A stretch of DNA of 27,325 nucleotides from JANWHF01 sp036276235 (GCA_036276235.1 DATBDZ010000479.1:1-27325); one strand, 5' to 3'. Positions 6,388 to 15,299 are shown, numbered from the stretch's first letter. Notes: generated from the letters alone by a model not told the origin. Made by a program: numbers and translations.

Positions 6388-8322
6388 ATGCGATACTACG
6401 AGCACGAGGGCGTCCAACCAGAGACGGCCCACGAAGCCGTTCGAGAAAGCTACAATGGCGAGGAGCTTGCAAAGCTCGTGCGCACGTTTGTCGGCGCCAA
6501 ACCGCCTCCGACTCGCAAGGAGGAGATGGCGGCGGCATTGGCGCGACTGCTTGAACGCGATCAACTTCAACGCATCTGGGCCAAGCTCAATCCGGAGGAG
6601 CAGGCCATGGCCGCGCAAACCGCGTGGTCCGAGACCGGGTTCTTTGACCGCCAAAAATTTGCCGCGAGCCGCGAATCATCCAACTCTGGGCAGGAGGAGG
6701 ATGTCGATGATGAGGAAAGTGACTACGAGGAGGATGATGACGACGTCATGTTTGGCTTCGGCCGAAGCAAGGATGGCAAGCGAAAGCGTTCGCTTCTTGA
6801 ACTGATCATGCCGCGCGGCGTTATGCCGCGCGATATTCAGCGACGTCTGCGAGCGATTGTTTCAAAGCCGGTGCCGCCGGCCGTTGTTGGAGTCGACTCG
6901 CCACCCGATTCCTTGCAAATGACGGTGCACATCTGGAATGCGAAGACAAAGTCATATGGCCGTGGCACCGAAGCCGTGCCGATTGTTCGCCGCGAGATGG
7001 AACGCGCCGCCTGGCACGATTTGATGGCGATGCTGCGTCTGGTCGATGCGGGGAAAGTGCCAGTCACCGAAAAGAATCGCTGGCCAACCCCGGCAGCCAT
7101 TCGTCAGATAGACGAAGTGCTCGACGGCGGCGACTTCTACCCGGACGACAAATCAAGTCGAAAAAAATCGCAAGATTTGGACGAGTCCCCTCCCGGTCCC
7201 ATTCGCGCCTTTGCGTGGCCAATGCTTCTGCAGGCGGGGAAGCTGTCGCAAGTGCGCGGTTCCCGCCTTGAACTTACAAAGGCCGGCCGGGTCGCGTTGA
7301 CAAGTCCGCCCCATGAGACCCTCCGCGGCCTCTGGAATAAATGGATCGACAGTGATCTGCTCGATGAACTCCGGCGGATCGACGTGATCCGCGGCCAGAC
7401 TGGCGCCGGCAAACGTGGCTTAACGGACACCGCCCAGCGCCGCCACGCGATTGAGGCGGCCCTTCGCGATTGCCCCGCTGGACGATGGATTGCCCTTGAT
7501 GAGTTCTCGCGGCATATGCGCGCAGCAGGGCATGAATTTGAAGTCAGCTCCGATCCGTGGAGTCTTTACATAGCAGAGCAGCAGTATGGCTCGCTGGGGT
7601 ATGAGGGCTACGGCGGCTGGAATATTCTCCAGTTGCGATATCTGCTGTGTGTGTTGATGGAATATGCCGCGACGCTCGGGCTCGTCGATGTCGCATTCGT
7701 TCCGCCGGCCGGCGCGCGGCCGGACTATGGAAGCATGTGGGGAACCGACGACATGGCGTTTTTCAGCCGGTACGACGGTTTCATGTTCATGCGAACCACA
7801 CCTTTGGGCGCATATGCCCTGGGGCTCGAGGGTTCCTATGCGCCGCCACCGATGGAGGCCAGAAAAGTTATCCGGGTTGAGCCCGACCTTCATGTGGTGG
7901 CTACAGGGCCGTTGACCTCGGCGGATGTGCTATTGCTCAACACGTTTGCCCGGAAGACCGCCGATGACATCTGGCACCTGGACCCCGCCCGTTTTCTCGA
8001 CGCCGAGGCGGCCGGACGTAGCGCTCAGGAACTCACTGAGTTTCTTGAAGCGGCCAGCGGCGAGGATCTACCAGAACCTGTGGACCGGTTCATTGCCGAA
8101 GTTGCCGCTCGCGCACGGGCGTTGAGTGACTTGGGGCCGGCCAGGTTGATCGGCTGCGCTGATCCAGGGCTGGCCACGTTCATCGCCAACCATCCTGCCG
8201 CGCGGAAAGTGTGTTCACTCGCAGGCGCGGACAAGTTAGTGGTGGCAGCCAAGGACGAATCCGCCTTTCACCGCGCTCTGCGGCAGCTGGGATTCACTCT
8301 ACGGCCAGCGTCGAAAACATGA
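6388..8322 (+). CDS. Protein with XPB/Ssl2-N (Helicase_C_3)-like C-terminal domain, no helicase motor
   Basis: This 644-residue protein has no Walker A or DEAD motifs. Its last 150 residues (about 495-640) match the domain named helicase XPB/Ssl2 N-terminal (Helicase_C_3): VEPDLHVVATGPLTSADVLL, a WHLDPARFLDA segment, EFLEAASGEDLPEPVDRFI, then a closing LRQLGFTLRP. Actinobacterial helicase-associated proteins share this layout. A very acidic stretch (about 101-121, mostly Asp/Glu) follows an N-terminal helical region and could mimic nucleic acid or bind a basic partner. The ATG at 6388 is preferred to the GTG at 6352, although no strong ribosome site precedes either. A role in DNA repair or transcription is inferred from the domain name only. 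It is transcribed alone, divergently from the SDR gene. Confidence 0.8.
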   Translation: MRYYEHEGVQPETAHEAVRESYNGEELAKLVRTFVGAKPPPTRKEEMAAALARLLERDQLQRIWAKLNPEEQAMAAQTAWSETGFFDRQKFAASRESSNSGQEEDVDDEESDYEEDDDDVMFGFGRSKDGKRKRSLLELIMPRGVMPRDIQRRLRAIVSKPVPPAVVGVDSPPDSLQMTVHIWNAKTKSYGRGTEAVPIVRREMERAAWHDLMAMLRLVDAGKVPVTEKNRWPTPAAIRQIDEVLDGGDFYPDDKSSRKKSQDLDESPPGPIRAFAWPMLLQAGKLSQVRGSRLELTKAGRVALTSPPHETLRGLWNKWIDSDLLDELRRIDVIRGQTGAGKRGLTDTAQRRHAIEAALRDCPAGRWIALDEFSRHMRAAGHEFEVSSDPWSLYIAEQQYGSLGYEGYGGWNILQLRYLLCVLMEYAATLGLVDVAFVPPAGARPDYGSMWGTDDMAFFSRYDGFMFMRTTPLGAYALGLEGSYAPPPMEARKVIRVEPDLHVVATGPLTSADVLLLNTFARKTADDIWHLDPARFLDAEAAGRSAQELTEFLEAASGEDLPEPVDRFIAEVAARARALSDLGPARLIGCADPGLATFIANHPAARKVCSLAGADKLVVAAKDESAFHRALRQLGFTLRPASKT

Positions 8323-8380
8323 GGCCCATGACGGTAGCGAATGCGCTCGCTATTGATCCCCCGAATGACACAATCTCAGG

Positions 8381-8674
8381 TTATGCATCCGGTGTTTGCG
8401 TCGACGGATTTGGTCTGACGAAGCGGATTGGATAGTGCGGCTCATTCTCCGTCACCCATTCGCCGACGTTATCGCGCTTGGCGGATCCAGGCTCGCCGTT
8501 GCAGTGGAACTGGACCGTCTTCCCGCTGCGCGAAACGGAGTCGATGGTGATCTGATACAGGACGCTGCCGACCAGCATCATGCCATGAGCGCAATGACGC
8601 GGGTCGGCGTCTTCCAGCTCGTAAAAACGATCGATCACGCGATCAGCGGACGACTCAGGACTCATCGCCCCCAT
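8381..8674 (-). CDS. Small hypothetical protein
   Basis: An open frame of about 97 residues has ordinary protein-like composition: DRVIDRFYELEDADPRHC near its N-terminus and NEPHYPIRFVRPNP near its C-terminus. I do not recognise a family. It ends in TAA at 8381. I chose the ATG at 8674, which has AGGCAG a few bases upstream; an ATG at 8749 would add 25 residues and has no ribosome site. The opposite strand is also open here (8396-8746), so the call is not certain. It is convergent with the helicase-domain gene at 8322. Confidence 0.5.
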   Translation of the reverse strand: MGAMSPESSADRVIDRFYELEDADPRHCAHGMMLVGSVLYQITIDSVSRSGKTVQFHCNGEPGSAKRDNVGEWVTENEPHYPIRFVRPNPSTQTPDA

Positions 8675-8779
8675 ATGCTGCCTATTTTTTCGAGTCTTGA
8701 AAGAGGCGCGGCCAAAACTGTTGCGCATCGCGCCGACAAGGGTTGACATTCATGGCGGTGCCATCGCGATCCTCCAACA

Positions 8780-8859
8780 CCGTCATGCTGAGGTACTCCG
8801 AAGCATCTGGCTGGATTGGGCAAATGGGCCAGATGCTTCGGAGTACCTCAGCATGACGG
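8780..8859. repeat. Perfect 32-bp inverted repeat, family E (copy 1)
   Basis: The arms 8780-8811 and 8828-8859 are perfectly complementary over 32 bases with a 16-base loop. The left arm begins CCGTCATGCTGAGGTACTCC. A second copy with the same stem but a different loop lies at 18219-18298. It sits in a 255-base gap between the small hypothetical gene and the PVC cytochrome gene, which point away from each other. Small open frames over it are by-products of the repeat. Confidence 0.92.
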
Positions 8860-8992
8860 TTGTTGCATTGGGAGACCCAGAATTGACGCCCAAACGCCAC
8901 CGTAATATTTGACAGTTTCGCCGCGATGCTGAAACTTCTATCTCACTTCATACGTGATGTTGGCCATCGGGCAGGCGCTGGGTCAGGCGGCG

Positions 8993-8997
8993 AGGAG
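8993..8997 (+). promoter_or_regulatory. Ribosome binding site AGGAG that fixes the start at 9005
   Basis: AGGAG lies 7 bases before the ATG at 9005. Earlier GTG and ATG codons at 8954 and 8957 lack such a site and would put 17 extra residues in front of a good signal peptide. Confidence 0.75.
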
Positions 8998-9004
8998 TTA
9001 CACC

Positions 9005-11719
9005 ATGGTCAGTGCGCAGGCGCGGCGATCGGTTGTGGGCTGGCTGTTCTGTGCCAGTCTTCTCGTCGGCATTCATTCCACGTCGGCGCAAGAACGGGAA
9101 GTGGATCCTTCCGTTGGGGCCAAGACACTGAAACGCGATTGGAAGCTTCCGCCGACTACTCCGCTTTCACCCGAAGATGAACTCAAGACGATCAAGTTGA
9201 TGCCCGGCTATCGGCTGCAGCTCATTGCGGCGGAGCCGCTGGTGCATGATCCGGTGGCGATGTCGATCGATCCGGATGGCCGCCTCTGGGTTTGCGAGAT
9301 GCGCGGGTTCATGCCCAACATCGATCGCAAGGGAGAGATGGAGCCGGTCGGCACCGTTTCCGTTCTTGAAGATACCAATGGCGACGGCGTCTTTGATAAA
9401 AGCACCGTCTTCGTCGATGGCCTCGTTCTTCCCCGCGCGGTGTGCTGGACGACCGATGGCTTGCTCGTTGCCGAGAATGGGCACATCTGGCTTTGCCGCG
9501 ATTCGCACGGCGGCTTGCATTGCGATCAAAAGACGCTGGTGTGTGAATACATCGTCGGGAATCTCGAGCATGCGCTGAATGGTCTGATGCCGGCGCTGGA
9601 TAATTGCGTCTACTGCGCGAAGGAGGGAATCCGCCTTCGCCGGGTCGAGGGGAAATGGGTTCGCGAAACGATCGCGCCGCGCGGACAATGGGGAATCACG
9701 CAGGACGATCACGGGTACCTGGTTTATAACGTCAACGCGCAGCTCATTCGCGGCGATCTGGTGCCTTGCTATTCGGCCAATGGGACGGTCGCCAATCCGT
9801 TTATCAACGTGCAGTTTTTCAAGGAGCAGGTGGTCTGGCCGATCCGGCCGACGCCGGGGATCAATCGCGGGTACATTGACTCCTGGCTGCGCGAAGACGG
9901 GAGCATGATCGAGGCCAACGCCGACTGCGGGCCAGTCGTTTATCGCGGCGATAATCTGCCGCGCGAACTGTACGGCAACGTGTTCATCCCCGAGCCGGCG
10001 GGGAATCTGGTTCGGCGGCAGGTCTTCGTCGATGACAACGGCACCAAGACCTCGCACAATGCTTACGACAAGGTTGAATTCATTGCCGCAACTGATGAGC
10101 GATTTCGCCCGGTCAACATGTACAACGCGCCGGATGGCACGATGTACATGATCGACATGTATCGCGGGCTGATTCAGGAGGGGGCGTTTATCACGCCTTA
10201 TCTGCGCAAGGATACGATCGACCGCGGCCTGGATGGGCCGATCGGCAAGGGTCGAATCTATCGGCTCGTTCACGAGACAACGCAGCCGCGCAAGCCGCCC
10301 GCCCTGAGTAAGGCTACGAACGAGGAATTGGCGGGACTCCTGCAAACCGGCAACGGCTGGCAGCGCGATATGGCGCAGCAGCTTCTCGTGCAGCGCAATG
10401 ATCTGGCGATCGTTCCTACCTTGCGAAATATTGCGATAAAATCGGAGAATCCGCTTGGCCGCCTGCATGCGCTTTGGACGCTGGAAGGATTGAAGAAGAC
10501 GGATGGCTCGTTGCTGGTCGGTCTCTTCGGCGACGCGGATGCGGACGTGCGAGCCAGTGCCGTTTCCCTGGCGCGGCCGATGGCGATGAAAGTCGGCGAA
10601 TCGCCCTTCGTCGATGCATTGGCGGCCCTCTCGAATGATCCGGACAAGAATGTGCGGATGCAGCTTGTCTTCACGCTGGGCTTGGTCGTGACATCGTCTG
10701 CGGATCGCGCGCTGGAGCCGAATCTGAAAGAGGCGGCGGCGAATCCCGCCATGCTCGAAGCGATGCTGGCGGGCTTCGCCGGCCGCGAGGCGGATTTCCT
10801 GGCGGCGAGGATTTCGCTGCCAAGCTGGTCCAAGCCGGAGCCGTGGCGCGAGCAGTTACTGAAGCTGGCAGCAGGATCGCTCTGGCGACAACGCCAACCC
10901 GTTGCCGTGTTGCGGTTGCTCGACTTGGCCGCGCGCCAGCCAGCGGAGCAGGCCTGGCAGCAGGCGGCGATGCTTGATGGTCTGGCCAATCCGCCGGCGC
11001 TTCGCGCGGTCGCACGAGGCGGCAGAGGACTCGGCGGTGGTGGCGGTGGCGCGGGCAGTGGTGGCCTTGGCGGCGGCGGCGGCGGTAACGGCCTTGGCCG
11101 AGGACGCGGCGGCGGCGCGGGCGGCGGTGGTGGCTTCGCTGGATTCGGCGGGCAACCCCCCCGCTCGATGAATCTCCCGCGCGCTCCGGAAGCTCTGGAA
11201 AAACTTCGCACCTCCTCCGACGCGGCGGTCGTCGCGGCGGCGCAAAAAGTCGCCGATAAGCTCAATTGGCCCGGCAAGGATGGAAAGCCGCTTCCCGTTT
11301 TGCCGCCGCTCACGGCCGAGCAGCAGGCGCTCTATGACATCGGCCGCAAGGAGTACATGAGCCTCTGTGCCGCCTGCCACAATCCGGCAGGCTTCGGCGA
11401 GCCGGGCAAAGGCCCGTCGCTGATCGATTCCGAATGGCTCGACAACGATCAGCGCCTCGTCCGCCAGGTCCTCTACGGCCTGCGCGGCCAGATCACCATC
11501 GGCGGCGAAATCTTCAACGCCGACAAAGTCCTGGAAATGCCCGGCATGTATCAGGCCCTGGACGACCAAAAAATTGCCGGCATCCTGACCTTTGTCAGAA
11601 GAGAATGGCGCGGCGACAAAACCGGCCCGATCGATCCGCAAACAGTAGCGAAGATTCGCGCGGCTACTGCGGGCAGGACGGATCAATGGATTGAGCCGGA
11701 GCTGATGAAGATAGAATGA
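9005..11719 (+). CDS. PVC-type membrane-bound dehydrogenase / HEAT-like / cytochrome c protein
   Basis: This exported 904-residue protein belongs to a family expanded in Planctomycetes and relatives. After a signal peptide (about 1-29, ending STSAQ) comes a beta-propeller-like dehydrogenase domain with PGYRLQLIAAEPLVHDP, DGRLWVCEMRG and a calcium-type DTNGDGVFD. A helical HEAT-like region follows (about 440-650). The last part is a cytochrome c domain with heme motif CAACH at 788-792 and a Met-rich EMPGMYQAL as probable axial ligand region. Between HEAT and heme domains lies a Gly-rich linker (about 672-716) made almost only of Gly with a few Arg, Leu, Ser. The role is periplasmic oxidation of an unknown, probably sugar-like substrate, passing electrons to the heme. 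The family and domain order are clear; the substrate is not. Confidence 0.9.
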   Translation: MVSAQARRSVVGWLFCASLLVGIHSTSAQEREVDPSVGAKTLKRDWKLPPTTPLSPEDELKTIKLMPGYRLQLIAAEPLVHDPVAMSIDPDGRLWVCEMRGFMPNIDRKGEMEPVGTVSVLEDTNGDGVFDKSTVFVDGLVLPRAVCWTTDGLLVAENGHIWLCRDSHGGLHCDQKTLVCEYIVGNLEHALNGLMPALDNCVYCAKEGIRLRRVEGKWVRETIAPRGQWGITQDDHGYLVYNVNAQLIRGDLVPCYSANGTVANPFINVQFFKEQVVWPIRPTPGINRGYIDSWLREDGSMIEANADCGPVVYRGDNLPRELYGNVFIPEPAGNLVRRQVFVDDNGTKTSHNAYDKVEFIAATDERFRPVNMYNAPDGTMYMIDMYRGLIQEGAFITPYLRKDTIDRGLDGPIGKGRIYRLVHETTQPRKPPALSKATNEELAGLLQTGNGWQRDMAQQLLVQRNDLAIVPTLRNIAIKSENPLGRLHALWTLEGLKKTDGSLLVGLFGDADADVRASAVSLARPMAMKVGESPFVDALAALSNDPDKNVRMQLVFTLGLVVTSSADRALEPNLKEAAANPAMLEAMLAGFAGREADFLAARISLPSWSKPEPWREQLLKLAAGSLWRQRQPVAVLRLLDLAARQPAEQAWQQAAMLDGLANPPALRAVARGGRGLGGGGGGAGSGGLGGGGGGNGLGRGRGGGAGGGGGFAGFGGQPPRSMNLPRAPEALEKLRTSSDAAVVAAAQKVADKLNWPGKDGKPLPVLPPLTAEQQALYDIGRKEYMSLCAACHNPAGFGEPGKGPSLIDSEWLDNDQRLVRQVLYGLRGQITIGGEIFNADKVLEMPGMYQALDDQKIAGILTFVRREWRGDKTGPIDPQTVAKIRAATAGRTDQWIEPELMKIE

Positions 11720-11724
11720 TTTTG

Positions 11725-11918
11725 AAATCCGAAATCCGAATCCCCGAAATCCGAATCAATGACAAATGACCAAATTCCGAATGAACGTCACGCGAAGAGA
11801 CGAAGCTGCGAAGAAAGCCGTCGCCGCGCCTTCGTCTCTTCGTTGCTTCGCGTGACATCTGTTCGGAATTTAGTCATTTGGATTTGATTCGGATTTCGGG
11901 GATTCGGATTTCGGATTT
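11725..11918. repeat. Long nested inverted repeat carrying family A copy 2
   Basis: The outer arms 11725-11759 and 11884-11918 are a perfect 35-base inverted repeat built from AAATCCGAAATCCGAATCC-type units. Inside them sits a middle pair (around CAAATGACCAAATTCCGAAT) and then the family A hairpin 11785-11857 also seen at 181-257. The whole fills the gap between the PVC cytochrome gene and the FG-GAP fusion gene and ends 24 bases before the latter's ATG. Confidence 0.9.
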
Positions 11919-11942
11919 GGACTTCGACACGAAGAGGATCCT

Positions 11943-14180
11943 ATGTCAAATAAACGGGCAGTGTTCGCGCTGGCGGCCTTTCTCCTGGCTTCTGGCTCCT
12001 GGCTCCTGGCTCCTTCCGCCCACGCCGACGACATCGCTTTCCGCAAGCACGTCATCAACCCTGAATCCGAATTCATGGCGGCGGCGGTCTTTGACGTTAA
12101 CAAGGACGGGAAGCTCGATATCGTCTGCGGCGGATTCTGGTACGAGGCGCCCACCTGGAAAAAACATTTCCTTCGCAATGTCGAAGTGATGAATGGCCGC
12201 CCGGATGGCTACGCGCATCAGGTGCTCGACGTGAACGGCGACGGCTTCCCCGATATCGTCACCATCAACTGGCGATCGCGCAGCGTTCGCTGGATCGAGA
12301 ATCCGGGCCCGGATCTGGCGAAGGAAGAGGAGTGGAAGTCGCACCTGATCGCCACGCCCGGCAACATGGAGACCGGGCGGCTGGTGGACATTCTGGGCGA
12401 TGGAACGCCGTGCATTCTTCCTTCGACCGTCGCGTTCTGGTGGGAGCTGAAGCGCACGCCAAATCCGGCCGGAGGAGTGACGCCGGAATGGATTCAACAT
12501 ACGTTGCCGCGCGAGATCGCCGGGCATGGCGTCGGATTTGGCGACATCAACGGCGACGGCCGCGGCGACATCATCGGCCACGCCGGCTGGCTTGAGGCCC
12601 CCGCCGATCGTCGCAACGGCCAATGGACCTGGCATGCCGATTTTGAGCTGGGGCAGGCGAGCATTCCTATCCTCGTCGTCGATGTGGACGGCGACGGCCT
12701 CAATGACATCGTCTGGAGCATGGGCCACGATTACGGCGTCTATTGGCTTCAGCAGAAAAAATCCCGCGACGGCAAGATCACCTGGATCAAGCACACCATC
12801 GACACAAGCTGGGCCGGCTCGCACTCGCCGCTCTGGGTCGATATGGATGGGGATGGCAAGCCGGAGCTGGTGGTCGGCCGCCGCTATCGTGCCCACGAAG
12901 GCGCTGACCCCGGCGAGTTCGATCCGCAAGCGATTTATCGATATGTCTACGACAATAAAACCCGCACGTGGCACAAATCCGTCGTCTCCTACAACGACGA
13001 CACGTGCTTCGGCCTGGACCCCGTCGCCGTCGATCTGACCGGCAGCGGCAAGCTTGATCTGGTCTTCGGCGGCCGCCATGGCCTCTATTGGCTGGAGAAT
13101 CTCGGCAAGGGAAATTCCGTCGCGCAGCATGAGACTCATGATCCGCTCTGGTTTCCGAGCTACGACCATACGAACCTGATGATCGTGAAGGATGACAGCG
13201 GCAAGGAAAAACCGGTGAAGGATGCTTATGACGCTGCCCAACGCCGCGCGCAAACTCTGGCGGCGATGCAGGCGGTGATGGGCGTGCTCCCCGATTCATA
13301 TCAGCGCGTGCCGCTGGATATGCGCGTCGAGAGCGAAACCGCCGCCGATGGATACAGCCGCAAGAAAATTACCTACGGCGCTGATCTCTCCACCCGCGTG
13401 ACGGCGTACCTGCTCGTCCCCAACGACGCCAAGCCCAACGGCCCCGCGATGATCTGCCTGCACGATGATAACCCCTATGGCAAGAACGAGCCGGCGGGCC
13501 TGGCCGGCGGCGAGAACATGCACTTTGCTGTCGAGCTGGTGAAGAAGGGATATGTCTGCCTGGTTCCCGATTATCCGGGATTGGGTGAAGATCATTTCGT
13601 GCTCAAGGAACACGCCGACCTGTACGCCAGCGGCGCGATGAAAGCAGTTTGGAACAACATCCGCGGCATCGATCTGCTGGAGACGATGCCCGAGGTGAAT
13701 CGCAAGCGCATCGGCATCATCGGCCACGGCCTGGGCGGGCAAAGCGCGATCCTGACGGCGGCGTTCGACTATCGCATTTCCGCCGCCGTCAGCAGTTGCG
13801 GGTTCACGACCTTCGCGCACGAAAAAGGCGGCCTCGCCGGCCTGGCGACCGATCTGCAAATGCCGCGCATCCGCGACACCTACGGCAACGACGCTAGCAA
13901 GCTCCCCTTTGATTACGGCGAAGTTCTCGCCTCGATCGTCCCCCGCGCCATTTACATCAGCGCGCCCACTCACGATGAGGCGATCGATGCCGATGGTGTC
14001 AAGGCGGCAGTAGACGCCGCCGCGCCGATTTACAAGCTGAAGGCGGTGCCCGCGCTGTTGAAGATCGTGAATCCGGATGCCGGAAGGGATTTCCCCGCCG
14101 CCACACGCGCGGACATTTACACCTGGCTGGAGCAGAGGCTCAATGCGCGGAATGGCGCCTTCAGGTTTGGGGCGAATTAA
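11943..14180 (+). CDS. Exported FG-GAP/VCBS repeat protein fused to an alpha/beta-hydrolase-like domain with altered catalytic residues
   Basis: This 745-residue secreted protein has a signal peptide, a beta-propeller of FG-GAP repeats and a C-terminal alpha/beta hydrolase-like domain (about 455-735). At least six Ca-binding-like motifs are visible, such as DVNKDGKLDIV, DVNGDGFPDIV, DINGDGRGDII, DVDGDGLNDIV and DMDGDGKPELV. The second domain resembles acetylxylan esterase/dienelactone hydrolase relatives (IGIIGHGLGG, ISAAVSSCGFTTF). The nucleophile elbow reads GHGLGG, with Gly596 where Ser is expected. The usual GHDFP reads GRDFP, with Arg715 for the catalytic His. The domain may therefore be a non-catalytic binder. 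The ATG is preceded by AGAGGA. The gene ends nine bases from the convergent RNA ligase gene. Carbohydrate binding or processing is inferred. Confidence 0.9.
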   Translation: MSNKRAVFALAAFLLASGSWLLAPSAHADDIAFRKHVINPESEFMAAAVFDVNKDGKLDIVCGGFWYEAPTWKKHFLRNVEVMNGRPDGYAHQVLDVNGDGFPDIVTINWRSRSVRWIENPGPDLAKEEEWKSHLIATPGNMETGRLVDILGDGTPCILPSTVAFWWELKRTPNPAGGVTPEWIQHTLPREIAGHGVGFGDINGDGRGDIIGHAGWLEAPADRRNGQWTWHADFELGQASIPILVVDVDGDGLNDIVWSMGHDYGVYWLQQKKSRDGKITWIKHTIDTSWAGSHSPLWVDMDGDGKPELVVGRRYRAHEGADPGEFDPQAIYRYVYDNKTRTWHKSVVSYNDDTCFGLDPVAVDLTGSGKLDLVFGGRHGLYWLENLGKGNSVAQHETHDPLWFPSYDHTNLMIVKDDSGKEKPVKDAYDAAQRRAQTLAAMQAVMGVLPDSYQRVPLDMRVESETAADGYSRKKITYGADLSTRVTAYLLVPNDAKPNGPAMICLHDDNPYGKNEPAGLAGGENMHFAVELVKKGYVCLVPDYPGLGEDHFVLKEHADLYASGAMKAVWNNIRGIDLLETMPEVNRKRIGIIGHGLGGQSAILTAAFDYRISAAVSSCGFTTFAHEKGGLAGLATDLQMPRIRDTYGNDASKLPFDYGEVLASIVPRAIYISAPTHDEAIDADGVKAAVDAAAPIYKLKAVPALLKIVNPDAGRDFPAATRADIYTWLEQRLNARNGAFRFGAN
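11986..12013 (+). repeat. Four 7-bp tandem units inside a signal-peptide coding region
   Basis: TGGCTTC followed by three perfect TGGCTCC units lies in the FG-GAP gene. Because 7 is not a multiple of 3, the units are read in successive frames and encode part of the hydrophobic core of the signal peptide (LLASGSWLLAPSA). Confidence 0.85.
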
Positions 14181-14189
14181 CGCGGGACC

Positions 14190-15299
14190 CTACGCATCAT
14201 TTTCCGCCGGCGCGGCGATGAGCATCGCCAGATCAATCCCCAGCGCCCGCTCGAGCGATTGAATCGTCGCGCCGGCGAAATGTTCCCGCACCGTTTTGCA
14301 CGATCCCTTCCGCAAGGAAAACAGCGGCGAAGAGCAGCGCGTCTTGAGCGCCTCGGCGGCAAAGGCGCGCTGATCGGGAATCTCGCGCAGGCGAGTGAAG
14401 TCGGCCTCAAGGGCGTCGCAAAGCGCATCGTACGCCTGTCGCACGCGCTCATACGGTCCGGTGAATTGCGGGAAATAGGTGAGAAACTCAGCCGACTCAT
14501 TGGCGCGGATGATCTCCAGCAGGCGCCGGCCGTTCATCGCGTCCTTGAGATGCGCGAGGGCGACGTATTGCGGGCACTTGATCTTCACCCGCCGCATCTG
14601 CGCATCGCGCACGACGTAGCCTTCAGCGCGCAGCGGATCGAGCGCCTTGGCCGCGGTCAGGCAATCTTCAATGCAGCTCAGCGGAAACGATTGGACGTTC
14701 TCCCAGCCAAAGCGGCTTGCGATCGGCGCGGATTCCAGTTCCTCATGGGTGACACGATCGCGCACGCCGTGCAGCACGAGCCGCGAGCCTGCATGTTGCA
14801 CCACCACGCGATTGAGCGGCGTCATCAGCTCAAACGCGAAGCACAGATCCGGCGTTGCTTCCGGCAGCGCATACCCGAGCTGCTTAAACGTCTGCCAAAA
14901 AAGATCGGCAAAAGAAATTGACGAACTATCGACCATCCCCGCCGCATCAGGCAGGCCCGATGACGCGACACGCCACTGGCCGGCGTAGTGGTAAAGCATC
15001 ATCAGGCTGCCGTCGAGTTTTTCTTCGACGCGCGCGGTGGTCCAGTCGATGTTCGCCGCGTTTGGCTCGCCGTGATTGAAGAATTTGTCATAAGCGCGGC
15101 TGACAACCCGCCAATCATCCGTTTCATCGACGATCAAACCACGGCATTGCTGCACGATTGGCTCAGCCATCGGCGAATCGATCTGGCTGTATTTGAGCAG
15201 CGCGAGATTCGGGAACTCACGGTGGCGGCGCGCGGAGATTTTGTAGTCGGCGCAAAGCGCCGCCAGGCCGCGGGCACGAAGATATTCCTGGGTTTGCAT
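14190..15299 (-). CDS. T4 Rnl1-like RNA ligase
   Basis: This 369-residue protein is an ATP-dependent RNA ligase that would seal 5'-phosphate and 3'-OH RNA ends through a lysyl-AMP intermediate. The nucleotidyltransferase motifs are all present: EEKLDGSL with adenylated Lys94, FAFEL with Glu157, EGYVVRD with Glu226, and VKIKCPQYVAL with Lys239 and Lys241. Their positions and the total length closely parallel phage T4 Rnl1 (374 residues, nucleophile Lys99). A C-terminal helical region of about 110 residues follows. I chose the ATG at 15299; a GTG at 15392 would overlap the upstream ABC gene. It follows that ABC ATPase gene by 56 bases, so the two are probably cotranscribed. Likely role is RNA repair or RNA processing. 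No kinase/phosphatase partner is seen. Confidence 0.92.
   Translation of the reverse strand: MQTQEYLRARGLAALCADYKISARRHREFPNLALLKYSQIDSPMAEPIVQQCRGLIVDETDDWRVVSRAYDKFFNHGEPNAANIDWTTARVEEKLDGSLMMLYHYAGQWRVASSGLPDAAGMVDSSSISFADLFWQTFKQLGYALPEATPDLCFAFELMTPLNRVVVQHAGSRLVLHGVRDRVTHEELESAPIASRFGWENVQSFPLSCIEDCLTAAKALDPLRAEGYVVRDAQMRRVKIKCPQYVALAHLKDAMNGRRLLEIIRANESAEFLTYFPQFTGPYERVRQAYDALCDALEADFTRLREIPDQRAFAAEALKTRCSSPLFSLRKGSCKTVREHFAGATIQSLERALGIDLAMLIAAPAENDA

Noticed and set aside
8682..8912. Small open frames on both strands across the family E repeat
   Set aside because: Both translate the same palindrome arms (HAEVLRSIW and YLSMTV in each), so they come from the repeat, not from genes.
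9167..10468. 433-residue minus-strand open frame inside the PVC cytochrome gene
   Set aside because: It is antisense to clear dehydrogenase motifs and lacks domain features.
10270..11313. Minus-strand Pro-rich open frame
   Set aside because: Its Pro tract is the complement of the Gly-rich linker of the PVC protein, so it is a shadow.
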